Below are positions 1 to 7,256 of a stretch of 44,054 nucleotides of DNA, piece by piece (the first letter of the stretch is position 1; every line of letters starts with the position of its first letter). The notes under the pieces are model-generated. The model saw nothing but the letters and a program-made list of their open reading frames with translations. It made no database searches and was not told the DNA's origin. The translations under genes were made by a program, and so were the position numbers. Location: NCBI GenBank assembly GCA_937916135.1, contig CALFTQ010000178.1:1-44054 (forward strand), in the 5' to 3' direction. The stretch is from an uncultured Verrucomicrobiales bacterium (GTDB lineage: Bacteria; Verrucomicrobiota; Verrucomicrobiia; Verrucomicrobiales; Akkermansiaceae).

Positions 1-122
1 CCCTCGAACTTCCTTTCCCACGGTTTGTTACCTCCCCGCAGTTGTTCTTCAGGTCCGGGATTCCGCATCATCGCGGCTCCGCGCGGACTTTCACCGCAGT
101 ACGCATATCGCGTCGGTCGTAC
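1..122 (-). mobile_element. Probable 5' end of a class C group II intron (partial, runs off the window)
   Basis: On the minus strand the sequence directly after the infC terminator begins GTACGACCG, close to the group II intron 5' consensus GUGYG. It soon holds a stem-loop with the motif GCGGTGAAAGTCCGC; a GGTG(A/C)AAGTCC loop is common in domain I of bacterial group II introns. Class C introns are known to insert just behind intrinsic terminators, which is exactly this position. The reverse transcriptase, if present, lies outside the window. Another structured RNA, such as a HEARO/omega-type RNA, is the main alternative. Confidence 0.4.
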
Positions 123-156
123 AAAACACCCTGCAAGTGGTGATACACCTGCAGGG
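121..156 (-). terminator. Intrinsic terminator of thrS-infC
   Basis: On the minus strand a CCCTGCA...TGCAGGG stem, extended by GTG/CAC pairs around one mismatch, is followed by TGTTTTGT. It lies 33 nt past the infC stop. The intron-like sequence starts at the end of its T-tract. Confidence 0.7.
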
Positions 157-189
157 CGATAGAATTTTTCCCGGGAGCGGGAGGAAATA

Positions 190-852
190 TTATTCCTCGC
201 TTACGTCTTCGGTGGCGTCGAATTCATCGGACTCGGCGTCGAAGTCGGCCTCCTCGTACTTCTTGAACTTCTTGACACGCTGGTTGGCGGGCAGCGGGGC
301 GAGCACCATGGTGACGGTGTTGCCGGCGAGCTTGGCGGGCTGATCCACCTGGCCCATGGTCTTCATATCCTCCACCACCTTGGCCATGACATCCAGGCCC
401 AGTTCGCGGTGAGCATTTTCGCGGTTGCGGAAACGAAGCTGGAAGCGCACCTTGTGACCGTGGTCCAGGAACTGTTCCGTGCGGGCCATCTTGACGTTGT
501 AGTCATTGACATCTGTGCCGACGCGGAGTTTCACTTCCTTCATCTTGGTCACTTTGGACTTGTTGTTCTTCTGCAGTTTGGCCTGCATGTACTTGAACTT
601 ACCATAGTCGATAAGCCGACATACAGGCGGGTCTGCATTCGGGGCTACCTCTACGAGGTCAAGTCCGATTTCCTTGGCCTTGACGAGGGCATCGCGGGTG
701 GCCATGACGCCGAGCTGGTCACCCTTGGCGGTGACGACTCGTACCTTCGGTGCGCGGATGCGGTCGTTGACGCGAATCTGCGGTGCTTTATTAGCGCCTT
801 TATCGCGGGAGGGGCGATTGGCGGGGTTACTGGGTTTCTGGGGGGCTGCCAC
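190..852 (-). CDS. infC: Translation initiation factor IF-3
   Basis: IF-3 binds the 30S subunit, keeps it apart from 50S and proofreads initiator tRNA pairing. The 220-residue product has the N-terminal domain opening at IRVNDRIRAPKVRVV, the lysine-rich linker helix near residues 90-105 and the C-terminal domain with RFRNRENAHRELG. The first ~25 residues (Pro/Asn/Lys-rich) and the last ~25 (acidic) are extensions beyond the usual core. The start at 852 is GTG with no Shine-Dalgarno; rare starts are typical of infC. It lies 85 nt downstream of thrS, the conserved gene order, but rpmI and rplT do not follow: a terminator and an intron-like sequence do. Confidence 0.93.
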   Translation of the reverse strand: MAAPQKPSNPANRPSRDKGANKAPQIRVNDRIRAPKVRVVTAKGDQLGVMATRDALVKAKEIGLDLVEVAPNADPPVCRLIDYGKFKYMQAKLQKNNKSKVTKMKEVKLRVGTDVNDYNVKMARTEQFLDHGHKVRFQLRFRNRENAHRELGLDVMAKVVEDMKTMGQVDQPAKLAGNTVTMVLAPLPANQRVKKFKKYEEADFDAESDEFDATEDVSEE

Positions 853-937
853 TTGTGTGTGTTCTTGGTTAGTCCTGTGATTCTGCCGCAGCGGGGTGGC
901 ACACGGTCCGGCCCCTGCTGCGGCGGAGAGATTTTCC

Positions 938-2860
938 TTATTGTTGATCTTTTACCTGGGGTTCCAGCGCAGGGCGGATGAGACGCTGGCTGATTTCCTG
1001 TTCGATAGATGCGATGAATTCATCCACCCCCATGGTGCCGACGACGTCAAGCTCGCGGTGGCGGACAGAGACCTTGCCTTCCTCGGCTTCGCGCTGACCA
1101 ACCACGAGCATGTAGGGCACGCGATCCAGACGGGCGTTGCGAATCTTGGCGCCAATCTTATCGGGGGCGTCATCGAGCTTCACGCGGATGAACTTATTAG
1201 CGAGCCTGGCGCGCACCTGCTCAGCGAAATCAGCGACCTTGTCAGAAATGGGAAGCACGCGCACCTGCTCGGGGGCGAGCCAGGTGGGGAACTTGCCGGC
1301 GAAGTGCTCGATGAGCAGACCGGTGAAGCGCTCCATGGAGCCGAAGGGGGCGCGGTGAATCATGACCGGGCGGTGCGGCTTGTTATCGGCCCCGGTGTAG
1401 GTGAGGTCGAAACGCTCCGGCAGGTTGTAGTCCACCTGCACGGTGCCCAGCTGCCAGTCTCGGCCGATGACGTCGCGCACGATGAAGTCAATCTTGGGGC
1501 CGTAGAAAGCGGCCTCGTTCTCAGCCTCGATGAAGTCGAATCCTTCCTCGGAGAGCACCTCGCGGAGAGCCTGCTCGGAAAGCTTCCAGTTCTCGATGGA
1601 GCCCACATACTTCGGGTCGGAGTAATCCTTGTCGCGCAGGGAGAGGCGCACGCGGAAATCATTCATCTGCAGGGTACCGAGGATGTGCTTCACGATACCG
1701 ATGCACTGCTGCACCTCTGCCTTGATCTGGTCGGGGCGGCAGAAGATGTGCGCGTCGTCCTGGGTGAAGCCGCGCACGCGGGTCATGCCGCCCAGCTCAC
1801 CGCTCTGCTCCCAGCGGTACACGGTGCCGAACTCAGCCAGGCGCACGGGCAGGTCGCGGTAGGAGTGCGGGTCATTCGCATAGATGCGGATGTGGTGCGG
1901 GCAGTTCATGGGCTTGAGCATGAAGCCGCTGATGGTGCGGGTATCCAGCGCATTGAACAGGTCGGCGCAGGAGGCATTCTCATCACGCAGGCGCTTGAAG
2001 TCATCCGGGTCGGGAATGGGCGGGAACTGACTTTCCTTGTAGTGCTCCCAGTGGCCGGAGGTCATGTAGAGGTCCAGCTTGCCGATGTTGGGGGTGAATA
2101 CCTGGGAGTAGCCGATGCGGTCGAGCTCCTCGGTGATGAAGTCCTGGAGCTCGCGGCGGATGATGGAGCCCTTCGGCTTCCAGAGCACAAGGCCCTGCCC
2201 CACCATCTCATCAATGGTGAAGAGTCCCATCTCGCGGCCGAGGCGGCGGTGGTCGCGCTTCTTGGCCTCCTCCAGGCGGGCGAGGTGCTCGTCCAGCTGG
2301 GTGCGGTTCGGGAAGCAGGTGCCGTAGATGCGCTGCAGGCGGGGGCCGCTGGCATCGCCCATGTAGTAGGCAGAGGCCACGCTCATAATCTTGAAAGCCT
2401 TGCAGTTACCGGTGCGGCCCACGTGGGGGCCAGCGCAGAGGTCGGTAAACTCACCGTTGCGGAAGATGGAGATTTCCTCGCCCTCCGGGATGCGGTTGAG
2501 GAGGTCCACCTTGAATTTGGACGCTACATCGCGGGGGCCGCCGGCGCCCAGTTCACCGCTCTGAGCCAGGGCCATGGCCTCATCGCGGGAGACGGTAGTT
2601 CGTTCGAAAGTCTGGTTCTCCTTGACTATTTTCTTCATTTCCGCCTCAATCAGTTCAAACTCGGCGGTGGAGATATTGTGGTCAAGTTCAATGTCGTAAT
2701 AGAAGCCATTCTCAATGGCGGGACCTGCGGCCAGCTGGGCCTGGGGCCAGATACGGCAAACGGCAGCGGCCAGCACGTGCGCACAGGAATGGCGCAGGCG
2801 CTCCAGGTCGCTTGCCTGGTTGCGTTCCTCCAGGGTCTTGCGTTCTTTCGGTTCAGACAT
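938..2860 (-). CDS. thrS: Threonyl-tRNA synthetase lacking the TGS domain
   Basis: Class II synthetase that charges tRNA-Thr in the cytoplasm. The 640-residue protein begins almost directly with the editing domain (HSCAH near residue 24, LCAGPHV near residue 160). The catalytic core follows with MNCPHH (zinc and ATP region), motif 2 around GTVYRWEQSGE and motif 3 HRAPFGSMERF, then an anticodon-binding domain from about residue 530. The usual ~60-residue N-terminal TGS domain is absent, yet total length matches E. coli ThrRS because of an insert around HYKESQFPPIPDPDD. ATG start without a clear Shine-Dalgarno; infC follows in the same unit. Confidence 0.95.
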   Translation of the reverse strand: MSEPKERKTLEERNQASDLERLRHSCAHVLAAAVCRIWPQAQLAAGPAIENGFYYDIELDHNISTAEFELIEAEMKKIVKENQTFERTTVSRDEAMALAQSGELGAGGPRDVASKFKVDLLNRIPEGEEISIFRNGEFTDLCAGPHVGRTGNCKAFKIMSVASAYYMGDASGPRLQRIYGTCFPNRTQLDEHLARLEEAKKRDHRRLGREMGLFTIDEMVGQGLVLWKPKGSIIRRELQDFITEELDRIGYSQVFTPNIGKLDLYMTSGHWEHYKESQFPPIPDPDDFKRLRDENASCADLFNALDTRTISGFMLKPMNCPHHIRIYANDPHSYRDLPVRLAEFGTVYRWEQSGELGGMTRVRGFTQDDAHIFCRPDQIKAEVQQCIGIVKHILGTLQMNDFRVRLSLRDKDYSDPKYVGSIENWKLSEQALREVLSEEGFDFIEAENEAAFYGPKIDFIVRDVIGRDWQLGTVQVDYNLPERFDLTYTGADNKPHRPVMIHRAPFGSMERFTGLLIEHFAGKFPTWLAPEQVRVLPISDKVADFAEQVRARLANKFIRVKLDDAPDKIGAKIRNARLDRVPYMLVVGQREAEEGKVSVRHRELDVVGTMGVDEFIASIEQEISQRLIRPALEPQVKDQQ

Positions 2861-2880
2861 ATCTAATTAAGTGAGCCACT

Positions 2881-2909
2881 AATATCGCCCTTTCGGGCGT
2901 TTTTTTCAA
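2881..2909 (-). promoter_or_regulatory. Candidate thrS promoter with a hairpin in the spacer
   Basis: Minus strand TTGAAA-N17-GATATT, predicting a ~14 nt leader. The spacer contains the perfect hairpin CGCCCGAAAGGGCG. Read on the plus strand the same hairpin is followed by seven T, so it could instead be a terminator, although no plus-strand gene ends here. Confidence 0.4.
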
Positions 2910-2959
2910 GCACAATCAATGCCAACGGGGCAAAAAAGTCTTATTTTTCTTAAATTTGC

Positions 2960-3838
2960 CTATTTGCGGCGCTTGCGGAAGCCCGGCAAGCCCCCGTTCA
3001 AGGCGCGCCGATGCGTGCGGATGGCATTCAGTTTCACCTTCAATCTGCGGAACGGGGTACCGAGCACATGCAGAATACCTGCCGGCGTTGCGTAGCTATG
3101 CGGTTTCAGCGTGTTGTCATACTTATCCGTATAGGTGATAGCTGAGCCGCTCACATCCGACACGCCATCAATATGCACCACCAGGTCGGGCTGGATGGCG
3201 TACACCTTTACTCCGGGTATACTGGCCGCGGTATCTTTGTAGAAGGTGTCGATGGCACGGTGGATAGACATCCACTCCCAGATATTTTCCTCTGTGGGCA
3301 TGAGCTCCAGCAGGCGGTCGTACATACTCTCGGGCACCAGGTAGGCGAATGTGGAAAGCACCCCCTCCACTTGCCAGAGGGCATGCTCGCCGGCTTTCTG
3401 CACACTGCAGCCATACGGGGTCGGGCGGCTGTAGCCCAGGTACAGCATGTATTCACCCTTCAGATTCGTCAGCGCATATTCCAGCATGGCCAGGGCATCC
3501 GGGTGATTACCGGTTATGACGTCGTCCTCCATGATAAGCACATTGCGCCAGCCATTTTCCTTAGCGGTGGCTATAGCCTTGGCGTGAGACAAGGAACATC
3601 CACCAGCCCCGCCCCAGTAAGAAGCACGCTCTGCGGTACGCTCCGTAAACCAGGGTTCCTTGCCGTAGCTGGGCAGGTTTCTGCCCAGCACAGCACTGAG
3701 ACGATGCACTTTATCCAGCGGCAATGTGCCCGCATTATCCTTCAGGAACTTATCCATGCGTTCCTTACTGGTATCCAGATTGATAACCAGAACGCCATCC
3801 ACTAAATCCCAGGCTGAATGAAGTTTGGAACTGTCCAT
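2960..3838 (-). CDS. Glycosyltransferase family 25 (LPS-type)
   Basis: Likely transfers a sugar to a cell-surface glycan. GT25 features in the 292-residue product are the opening DGVLVINLDTSKERMDKF, the GGCSLSHAKAIATAKENGW region, and LIMEDDV, which carries the metal/nucleotide-binding acidic residues. No signal peptide or membrane span is visible, so it should act at the cytoplasmic face. The ATG at 3838 is chosen because it follows a purine-rich AGGGGGGGG tract and clears the upstream stop; a longer frame to 3880 would overlap the cupin gene. It is the last gene of the sugar unit, 16 nt after the cupin gene. Donor and acceptor cannot be told from the sequence. Confidence 0.8.
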   Translation of the reverse strand: MDSSKLHSAWDLVDGVLVINLDTSKERMDKFLKDNAGTLPLDKVHRLSAVLGRNLPSYGKEPWFTERTAERASYWGGAGGCSLSHAKAIATAKENGWRNVLIMEDDVITGNHPDALAMLEYALTNLKGEYMLYLGYSRPTPYGCSVQKAGEHALWQVEGVLSTFAYLVPESMYDRLLELMPTEENIWEWMSIHRAIDTFYKDTAASIPGVKVYAIQPDLVVHIDGVSDVSGSAITYTDKYDNTLKPHSYATPAGILHVLGTPFRRLKVKLNAIRTHRRALNGGLPGFRKRRK

Positions 3839-3854
3839 AATGATATTCCCCCCC

Positions 3855-4229
3855 CTAGTCAACGCGACCGTAGTCGTCATTAAATCGCTCGATGTCCTCC
3901 TCTGAGAGATAGCTCCCGATCTGCACCTCTATCAGAGCCAGGGGAGCCGTGCCCTGATTGCTGAGCCGGTGAATACTACCGCAGGGGATCATGATAGACT
4001 CCCCCACGTTCAAGTGCATGATGTTATTATCACAGCGCACAGTCGCAACCCCCTCCGTCACAATCCAGCGCTCAGTACGGTGCTGGTGACGCTGCAGCGA
4101 GATACGCCCGCCGGGGTAAACGAGCAGCTTTTTCACAACCACATGCGATTGCAGGTCGAGCACTTGCCACTCACCCCAGGGACGAGTACCCTTCTCGCCC
4201 ACATAATATGTAATCCTCGATTCCTTCAT
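3855..4229 (-). CDS. Mannose-6-phosphate isomerase type II-like cupin
   Basis: A 124-residue single-domain cupin resembling the C-terminal isomerase domain of bifunctional mannose-1-phosphate guanylyltransferase/phosphomannose isomerases. Typical stretches are TRPWGEWQVLD, the metal-binding cupin motif ISLQRHQHRTERWIVTEG and the second motif MIPCGSIHRLSNQG. The full family enzyme has a nucleotidyltransferase in front; here separate nucleotidyltransferases are encoded by the two preceding genes. The ATG overlaps the stop of the preceding gene (ATGA), implying translational coupling. It may isomerise or epimerise a phosphosugar for this pathway; the substrate is inferred, not seen. Confidence 0.8.
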   Translation of the reverse strand: MKESRITYYVGEKGTRPWGEWQVLDLQSHVVVKKLLVYPGGRISLQRHQHRTERWIVTEGVATVRCDNNIMHLNVGESIMIPCGSIHRLSNQGTAPLALIEVQIGSYLSEEDIERFNDDYGRVD

Positions 4230-4645
4230 TTACCGATAGATTGACGAATGCTGGTCGTGGAGCGCTCAGGGAGGTTCGCATGAGGGATACGGGAGCTTGT
4301 CACATAACGGATTCCCTTGGATTCCACAAACTCCTTCTTCGCATCGCTGGTGCCATCGGAATTCACAAAGAAGATATCCGGTTTCACTTCATCCAACAGC
4401 GGAGCAAAGTCCAGGATTTTACCCGTATCCGGCCCGATGTATACCTTCTTCACGAAACGGATAGCCTCAAGCATATACTTGCGCTCGTCCTCGGTGTACA
4501 TAGTCTTCCTGTTCTTCAGCGCCATCACCGTGGCATCCGAACCGATAGATACATACACATCACCATAGCTGGCAGCTTCCTCCAGAAAAGCTATGTGCCC
4601 GCTGTGCAACACATCAAAACAACCGGAAACAAATACTTTTGCCAT
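4226..4645 (-). CDS. Cytidylyltransferase-like nucleotidyltransferase
   Basis: A 139-residue protein of the HxGH nucleotidyltransferase superfamily (TagD/HldE C-terminal type). It has CFDVLHSGHI at residues 9-18 with the HSGH nucleotide-binding motif, DERKYMLEAIRFVKKVYIG in the middle and RSTTSIRQ near the C-terminus in the place of the RTxGIS(T)T motif. It would activate a sugar or polyol phosphate to an NDP form. It lies 21 nt after the fusion gene, whose N-terminal domain is its paralogue, and overlaps the cupin gene by 4 nt. Whether CTP or ATP is used cannot be decided from the sequence. Confidence 0.8.
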   Translation of the reverse strand: MAKVFVSGCFDVLHSGHIAFLEEAASYGDVYVSIGSDATVMALKNRKTMYTEDERKYMLEAIRFVKKVYIGPDTGKILDFAPLLDEVKPDIFFVNSDGTSDAKKEFVESKGIRYVTSSRIPHANLPERSTTSIRQSIGK

Positions 4646-4666
4646 AAAAAAGAGAGAATTTAAAAA

Positions 4667-5821
4667 TTATTTAATCACACCGCGTTTTTTCAAACGCTCC
4701 AGGAAACGAGGTTCCCAAGGCACCTGCTCATCCTTGCCGAATGTCCGGCAATACGGCTCTACGGGATACATATCTTCACACGAATCCACCGCGGCGTCTC
4801 GAGCCTCCTGAGTTTCATACAGATACAGGGCATAGCCACCATGTCCACCGCCACAATACTTGTGAGCGAGCTGCCCGCCGATATCGGGGAGCGGCTGCAT
4901 CCCCTCCTCCAGCTGCAACTGGTAACTCATCTGCACACCAACAGCAAGCACTGCAACGTCCTGCTGCTGCACACCAAGACGCGCTATGCGTCCTGCCTTG
5001 GCAATGCGTTCAAAATCACGCTCATACCCGGCAAAGCCCGGTGTATAGTGCTTTACCCGAGTATCATACACGGCCATGCGCCCCTTGAGGAAGCTGCCGG
5101 TATTCTTAAAGTCCAGCACCGGTTTCGGACCAGACTTCCACACACAAGCGCCAGTTTCCGCGATGACGGCAGGGTCCTGCCAGCCGACTCCAAGCCCAAG
5201 CTCGGAAGCAACAGGGTCCCAACCGTTCAGCACACTCCAGCCGCCACTGCCACCAAGGCCGGCACCCTGGCGATACAGCCATTCCTTCAGCGACACTGTC
5301 GGAGATATCGAACAATTAACAACATATTCTCCGGGAATTGCATTTTCAGGCACATCAAGCCAGCCGCCAGCAAAATCTACCCGCAGCGGAGCGTGCAGAG
5401 GAGCTTTGACGCGGGAAAGCACCTGGGTACTTGATGTCTGCGATTCATGAGGCTGTGTTTTCTCCAGCACCACAAACTCAATGCCAAGTTCTTTGCAGAA
5501 ACGCCGCTTGGCCTCCATGTGTATATCATCCGTGGTGACGGCAAGCACCTGGGGTGATGAGGCAATCACTGCCGAACGGAAAGAAAGCTCCACATCGTCA
5601 TCCGTTGATTCGATCACCTCATCCACCATCGAGAGTGCACTGATAACCGCTTTCTTATCACTGTCATCAAGCACGGATTTCTTATCATACAACTTCCAGA
5701 GCAAATCAGCCGGCGGATAGGAAACGATGAGGTAGTCACCCAGCTTTCGGGCATCTTCAAAGAATTGAATATGCCCCGCATGCAGAACATTAAATGCACC
5801 GGAAACAAAAACTTTCTTCAT
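4667..5821 (-). CDS. Fusion: HxGH nucleotidyltransferase + GHMP-type sugar kinase
   Basis: A 384-residue two-domain protein. Residues 1-135 are a cytidylyltransferase-like domain (GAFNVLHAGHI, HAGH at 14-17). Residues ~140-350 form a compact GHMP kinase: substrate-side motif RVDFAGGWLDVP from residue 147, ATP-binding loop GAGLGGSGG at 186-194, and C-terminal glycine-rich KYCGGGHGGY at 321-330. HldE joins a PfkB kinase in front of a nucleotidyltransferase; here order and kinase family both differ. The kinase part is ~100 residues shorter than typical heptose/fucose GHMP kinases. A kinase-plus-activation route to an NDP-sugar is inferred. The start lies 2 nt after the preceding stop, implying coupling. 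Confidence 0.78.
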   Translation of the reverse strand: MKKVFVSGAFNVLHAGHIQFFEDARKLGDYLIVSYPPADLLWKLYDKKSVLDDSDKKAVISALSMVDEVIESTDDDVELSFRSAVIASSPQVLAVTTDDIHMEAKRRFCKELGIEFVVLEKTQPHESQTSSTQVLSRVKAPLHAPLRVDFAGGWLDVPENAIPGEYVVNCSISPTVSLKEWLYRQGAGLGGSGGWSVLNGWDPVASELGLGVGWQDPAVIAETGACVWKSGPKPVLDFKNTGSFLKGRMAVYDTRVKHYTPGFAGYERDFERIAKAGRIARLGVQQQDVAVLAVGVQMSYQLQLEEGMQPLPDIGGQLAHKYCGGGHGGYALYLYETQEARDAAVDSCEDMYPVEPYCRTFGKDEQVPWEPRFLERLKKRGVIK

Positions 5822-5823
5822 AT

Positions 5824-6201
5824 TTACAAGTTGATAGAGGTATCAGTAGGAGGAAATGAGGAATACTTCCGCTGCAGCACCTGCTGCAATTTAGGCAACA
5901 GGAAAGGTGCAACAACCTGCATTAGAATCTGCACCAGCATACCGGCGTTGGATGGGTGCCTGGCAACCATTTTTTCCGCCGCAGCCCTTTTGCGCTTCAT
6001 GCCGGCAAGTACACCCAGCACAGAGGCAGCCGCACCAGCGGCAGCACCCACTTTCAAAATCATAGCAGGCGAAACAGGCAATGCCTTCACACACGAAGCA
6101 GCATGCTCCCTGGTAGACGAAACGGCATCCAGCACCGCAACGCGACTTTCAGCAACACGGATTAAGGCTTGCTGTTTTCCTTGCAAAGTAATTTGAGACA
6201 T
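5824..6201 (-). CDS. Small membrane-associated protein in the YqjK position
   Basis: A 125-residue protein with an N-terminal amphipathic stretch, a hydrophobic Ala/Gly-rich segment (about residues 48-68, VGAAAGAAASVLGVLAG) followed by MKRKR, and a second hydrophobic stretch (MLVQILMQVVAPFLLP). It is third after a YqjD-like and a YqjE-like gene, the position held by yqjK in E. coli yqjDEK, but sequence similarity to YqjK cannot be claimed. It overlaps the preceding gene by 40 nt. The ATG at 6201 is used; a TTG two codons upstream is possible. Function unknown, probably at the inner membrane. Confidence 0.65.
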   Translation of the reverse strand: MSQITLQGKQQALIRVAESRVAVLDAVSSTREHAASCVKALPVSPAMILKVGAAAGAAASVLGVLAGMKRKRAAAEKMVARHPSNAGMLVQILMQVVAPFLLPKLQQVLQRKYSSFPPTDTSINL

Positions 6202-6596
6202 TGCCAATCATTTTTCAATTCCTGAACCGTGGCGGGAGCCAGCTGTTTGCCGGCCATTCGTTTCACGCCCAGCAACAGGACGAGAGCCACCAGGAGATTA
6301 ATAAACAAAACAATACCCAACGCACAGGTCAAGCCGACATAGGCACTCAGGACTACGGTTGACAGCGCGCAGAGCAGCAGATAAGCACCGAGCAAAAGCA
6401 CACAGGCCACCACAGCCATCAAAAGGCGCTGCACCTGGTGGACCGCATACTCCTTGACTTCCTCAGACAAAAGAGTCCCCAGCGCACCGGTGTGTTCCAT
6501 GGCGCGCTGGGTCACCGCCTTCGCTTGTTCTATCGAAGCAATTACTTCTGAACGAAGGAGTGATTTCTGACTCTTCCCCTTTAAAAGTGAAAACAT
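6162..6596 (-). CDS. YqjE-like membrane protein (phage-holin 3_6 / DUF1469 type)
   Basis: A 144-residue protein with an N-terminal cytoplasmic helix (~residues 10-55, SEVIASIEQAKAVTQRA), two adjacent long hydrophobic helices (about 60-82 and 88-110) and a charged C-terminus. This layout matches the DUF1469/Phage_holin_3_6 family, of which E. coli YqjE is a member. It sits between a DUF883/YqjD-like gene and a YqjK-position gene, supporting the call. In E. coli the related trio is linked to stationary-phase ribosome and membrane association; that role is inferred here. Confidence 0.7.
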   Translation of the reverse strand: MFSLLKGKSQKSLLRSEVIASIEQAKAVTQRAMEHTGALGTLLSEEVKEYAVHQVQRLLMAVVACVLLLGAYLLLCALSTVVLSAYVGLTCALGIVLFINLLVALVLLLGVKRMAGKQLAPATVQELKNDWQCLKLLCKENSKP

Positions 6597-6626
6597 AGAA
6601 AAGCAAACGGCATCACAGCCGGGACC

Positions 6627-7019
6627 TTAACGACGGGTACCAAGAAGTAACCCCACCAGCACACCGATACCCAGCGCACCGAGAACACTGCCGGTAGGAT
6701 TATCCTTCACATAAGCTTCACCAGCCTTGTGATACTCCTTAGCCGCGGAGCAGGTCTTATCCCAGCCTTCATTCATCTGAACTCGGGCCTTGTCCCAGCC
6801 CTCATTCACCTGAACGCGGGCTTTATCCCACCCCTCATTGATCTGCGCGCGGGCCTGGTCAGCGTACTCACGCACGTGATCCATCTGCTCAGAGGCAGCC
6901 CGACGAATCTTCTCATACTGCTCACTTGCGTACTGACGAGCAGCGGCAAGGCGGTCACAAGCATCAGAGGAAGGGGCCGGAGCAGGAGCCGTTGTCTCTT
7001 TAATTTCTTCGTTGTCCAT
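6627..7019 (-). CDS. YqjD/ElaB-like DUF883 protein with 11-residue repeats
   Basis: A 130-residue protein: Pro/Ala-rich N-terminus, a long alpha-helical region, and a C-terminal glycine-rich membrane anchor (YVKDNPTGSVLGALGIGVLVG then GTRR) typical of DUF883. Residues 59-91 hold three consecutive 11-residue repeats of the type Q(I/V/M)NEGWDKARV, an amphipathic 11-mer periodicity as in apolipoprotein- or LEA-like helices. In E. coli, YqjD and ElaB anchor to the inner membrane by the C-terminal segment and bind ribosomes. It is the first gene of the minus-strand unit and has its own promoter ~70-100 nt upstream. Confidence 0.82.
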   Translation of the reverse strand: MDNEEIKETTAPAPAPSSDACDRLAAARQYASEQYEKIRRAASEQMDHVREYADQARAQINEGWDKARVQVNEGWDKARVQMNEGWDKTCSAAKEYHKAGEAYVKDNPTGSVLGALGIGVLVGLLLGTRR

Positions 7020-7087
7020 GGTATTCTGATTATTTGTTAAGTTCTATTGCAGAGCCATCATCGCAAAGGGCTCACCACCGATAGGAT

Positions 7088-7117
7088 ATTATAAGCATAT
7101 CGCATTCGAAAAAGCAA
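7088..7117 (-). promoter_or_regulatory. Promoter of the yqjD-like/sugar unit
   Basis: Minus strand TTGCTT-N18-TATAAT. The predicted start lies ~62 nt before the first gene, an unusually long leader for this window. The promoter is divergent from that of carA. Confidence 0.55.
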
Positions 7118-7207
7118 GCTAAGTTAGCCAAAATGACGAATTTTCTTCCGGAATGCAGGACGAACGCGCACGCGCACACACAAAACACGCAATGTTTGAT
7201 TATTGCC

Positions 7208-7236
7208 TTGCCAATCGTGATTTCGTTTGCTATAAT
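7208..7236 (+). promoter_or_regulatory. Promoter of carA-purA
   Basis: TTGCCA-N17-TATAAT; the -10 is 20 nt from the carA ATG, giving a ~14 nt leader. The short leader leaves no room for a pyrimidine-responsive attenuator. Confidence 0.75.
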
Positions 7237-7256
7237 GCCACGGCTTAAATTAACAC

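Noticed and set aside
896..2866. 656-codon plus-strand open frame opposite thrS
   Set aside because: It mirrors thrS exactly, has the His/Ala/Val-rich composition of an antisense shadow of a GC-rich gene and no recognisable domain.
2886..2911. Plus-strand terminator (CGCCCGAAAGGGCG-type hairpin with T7)
   Set aside because: No plus-strand gene ends here; the hairpin sits in the spacer of a plausible thrS promoter on the other strand, so it is reported there instead.
3839..3880. N-terminal extension of the GT25 gene to position 3880
   Set aside because: It would overlap the cupin gene, while the ATG at 3838 has a purine-rich tract at the right distance.
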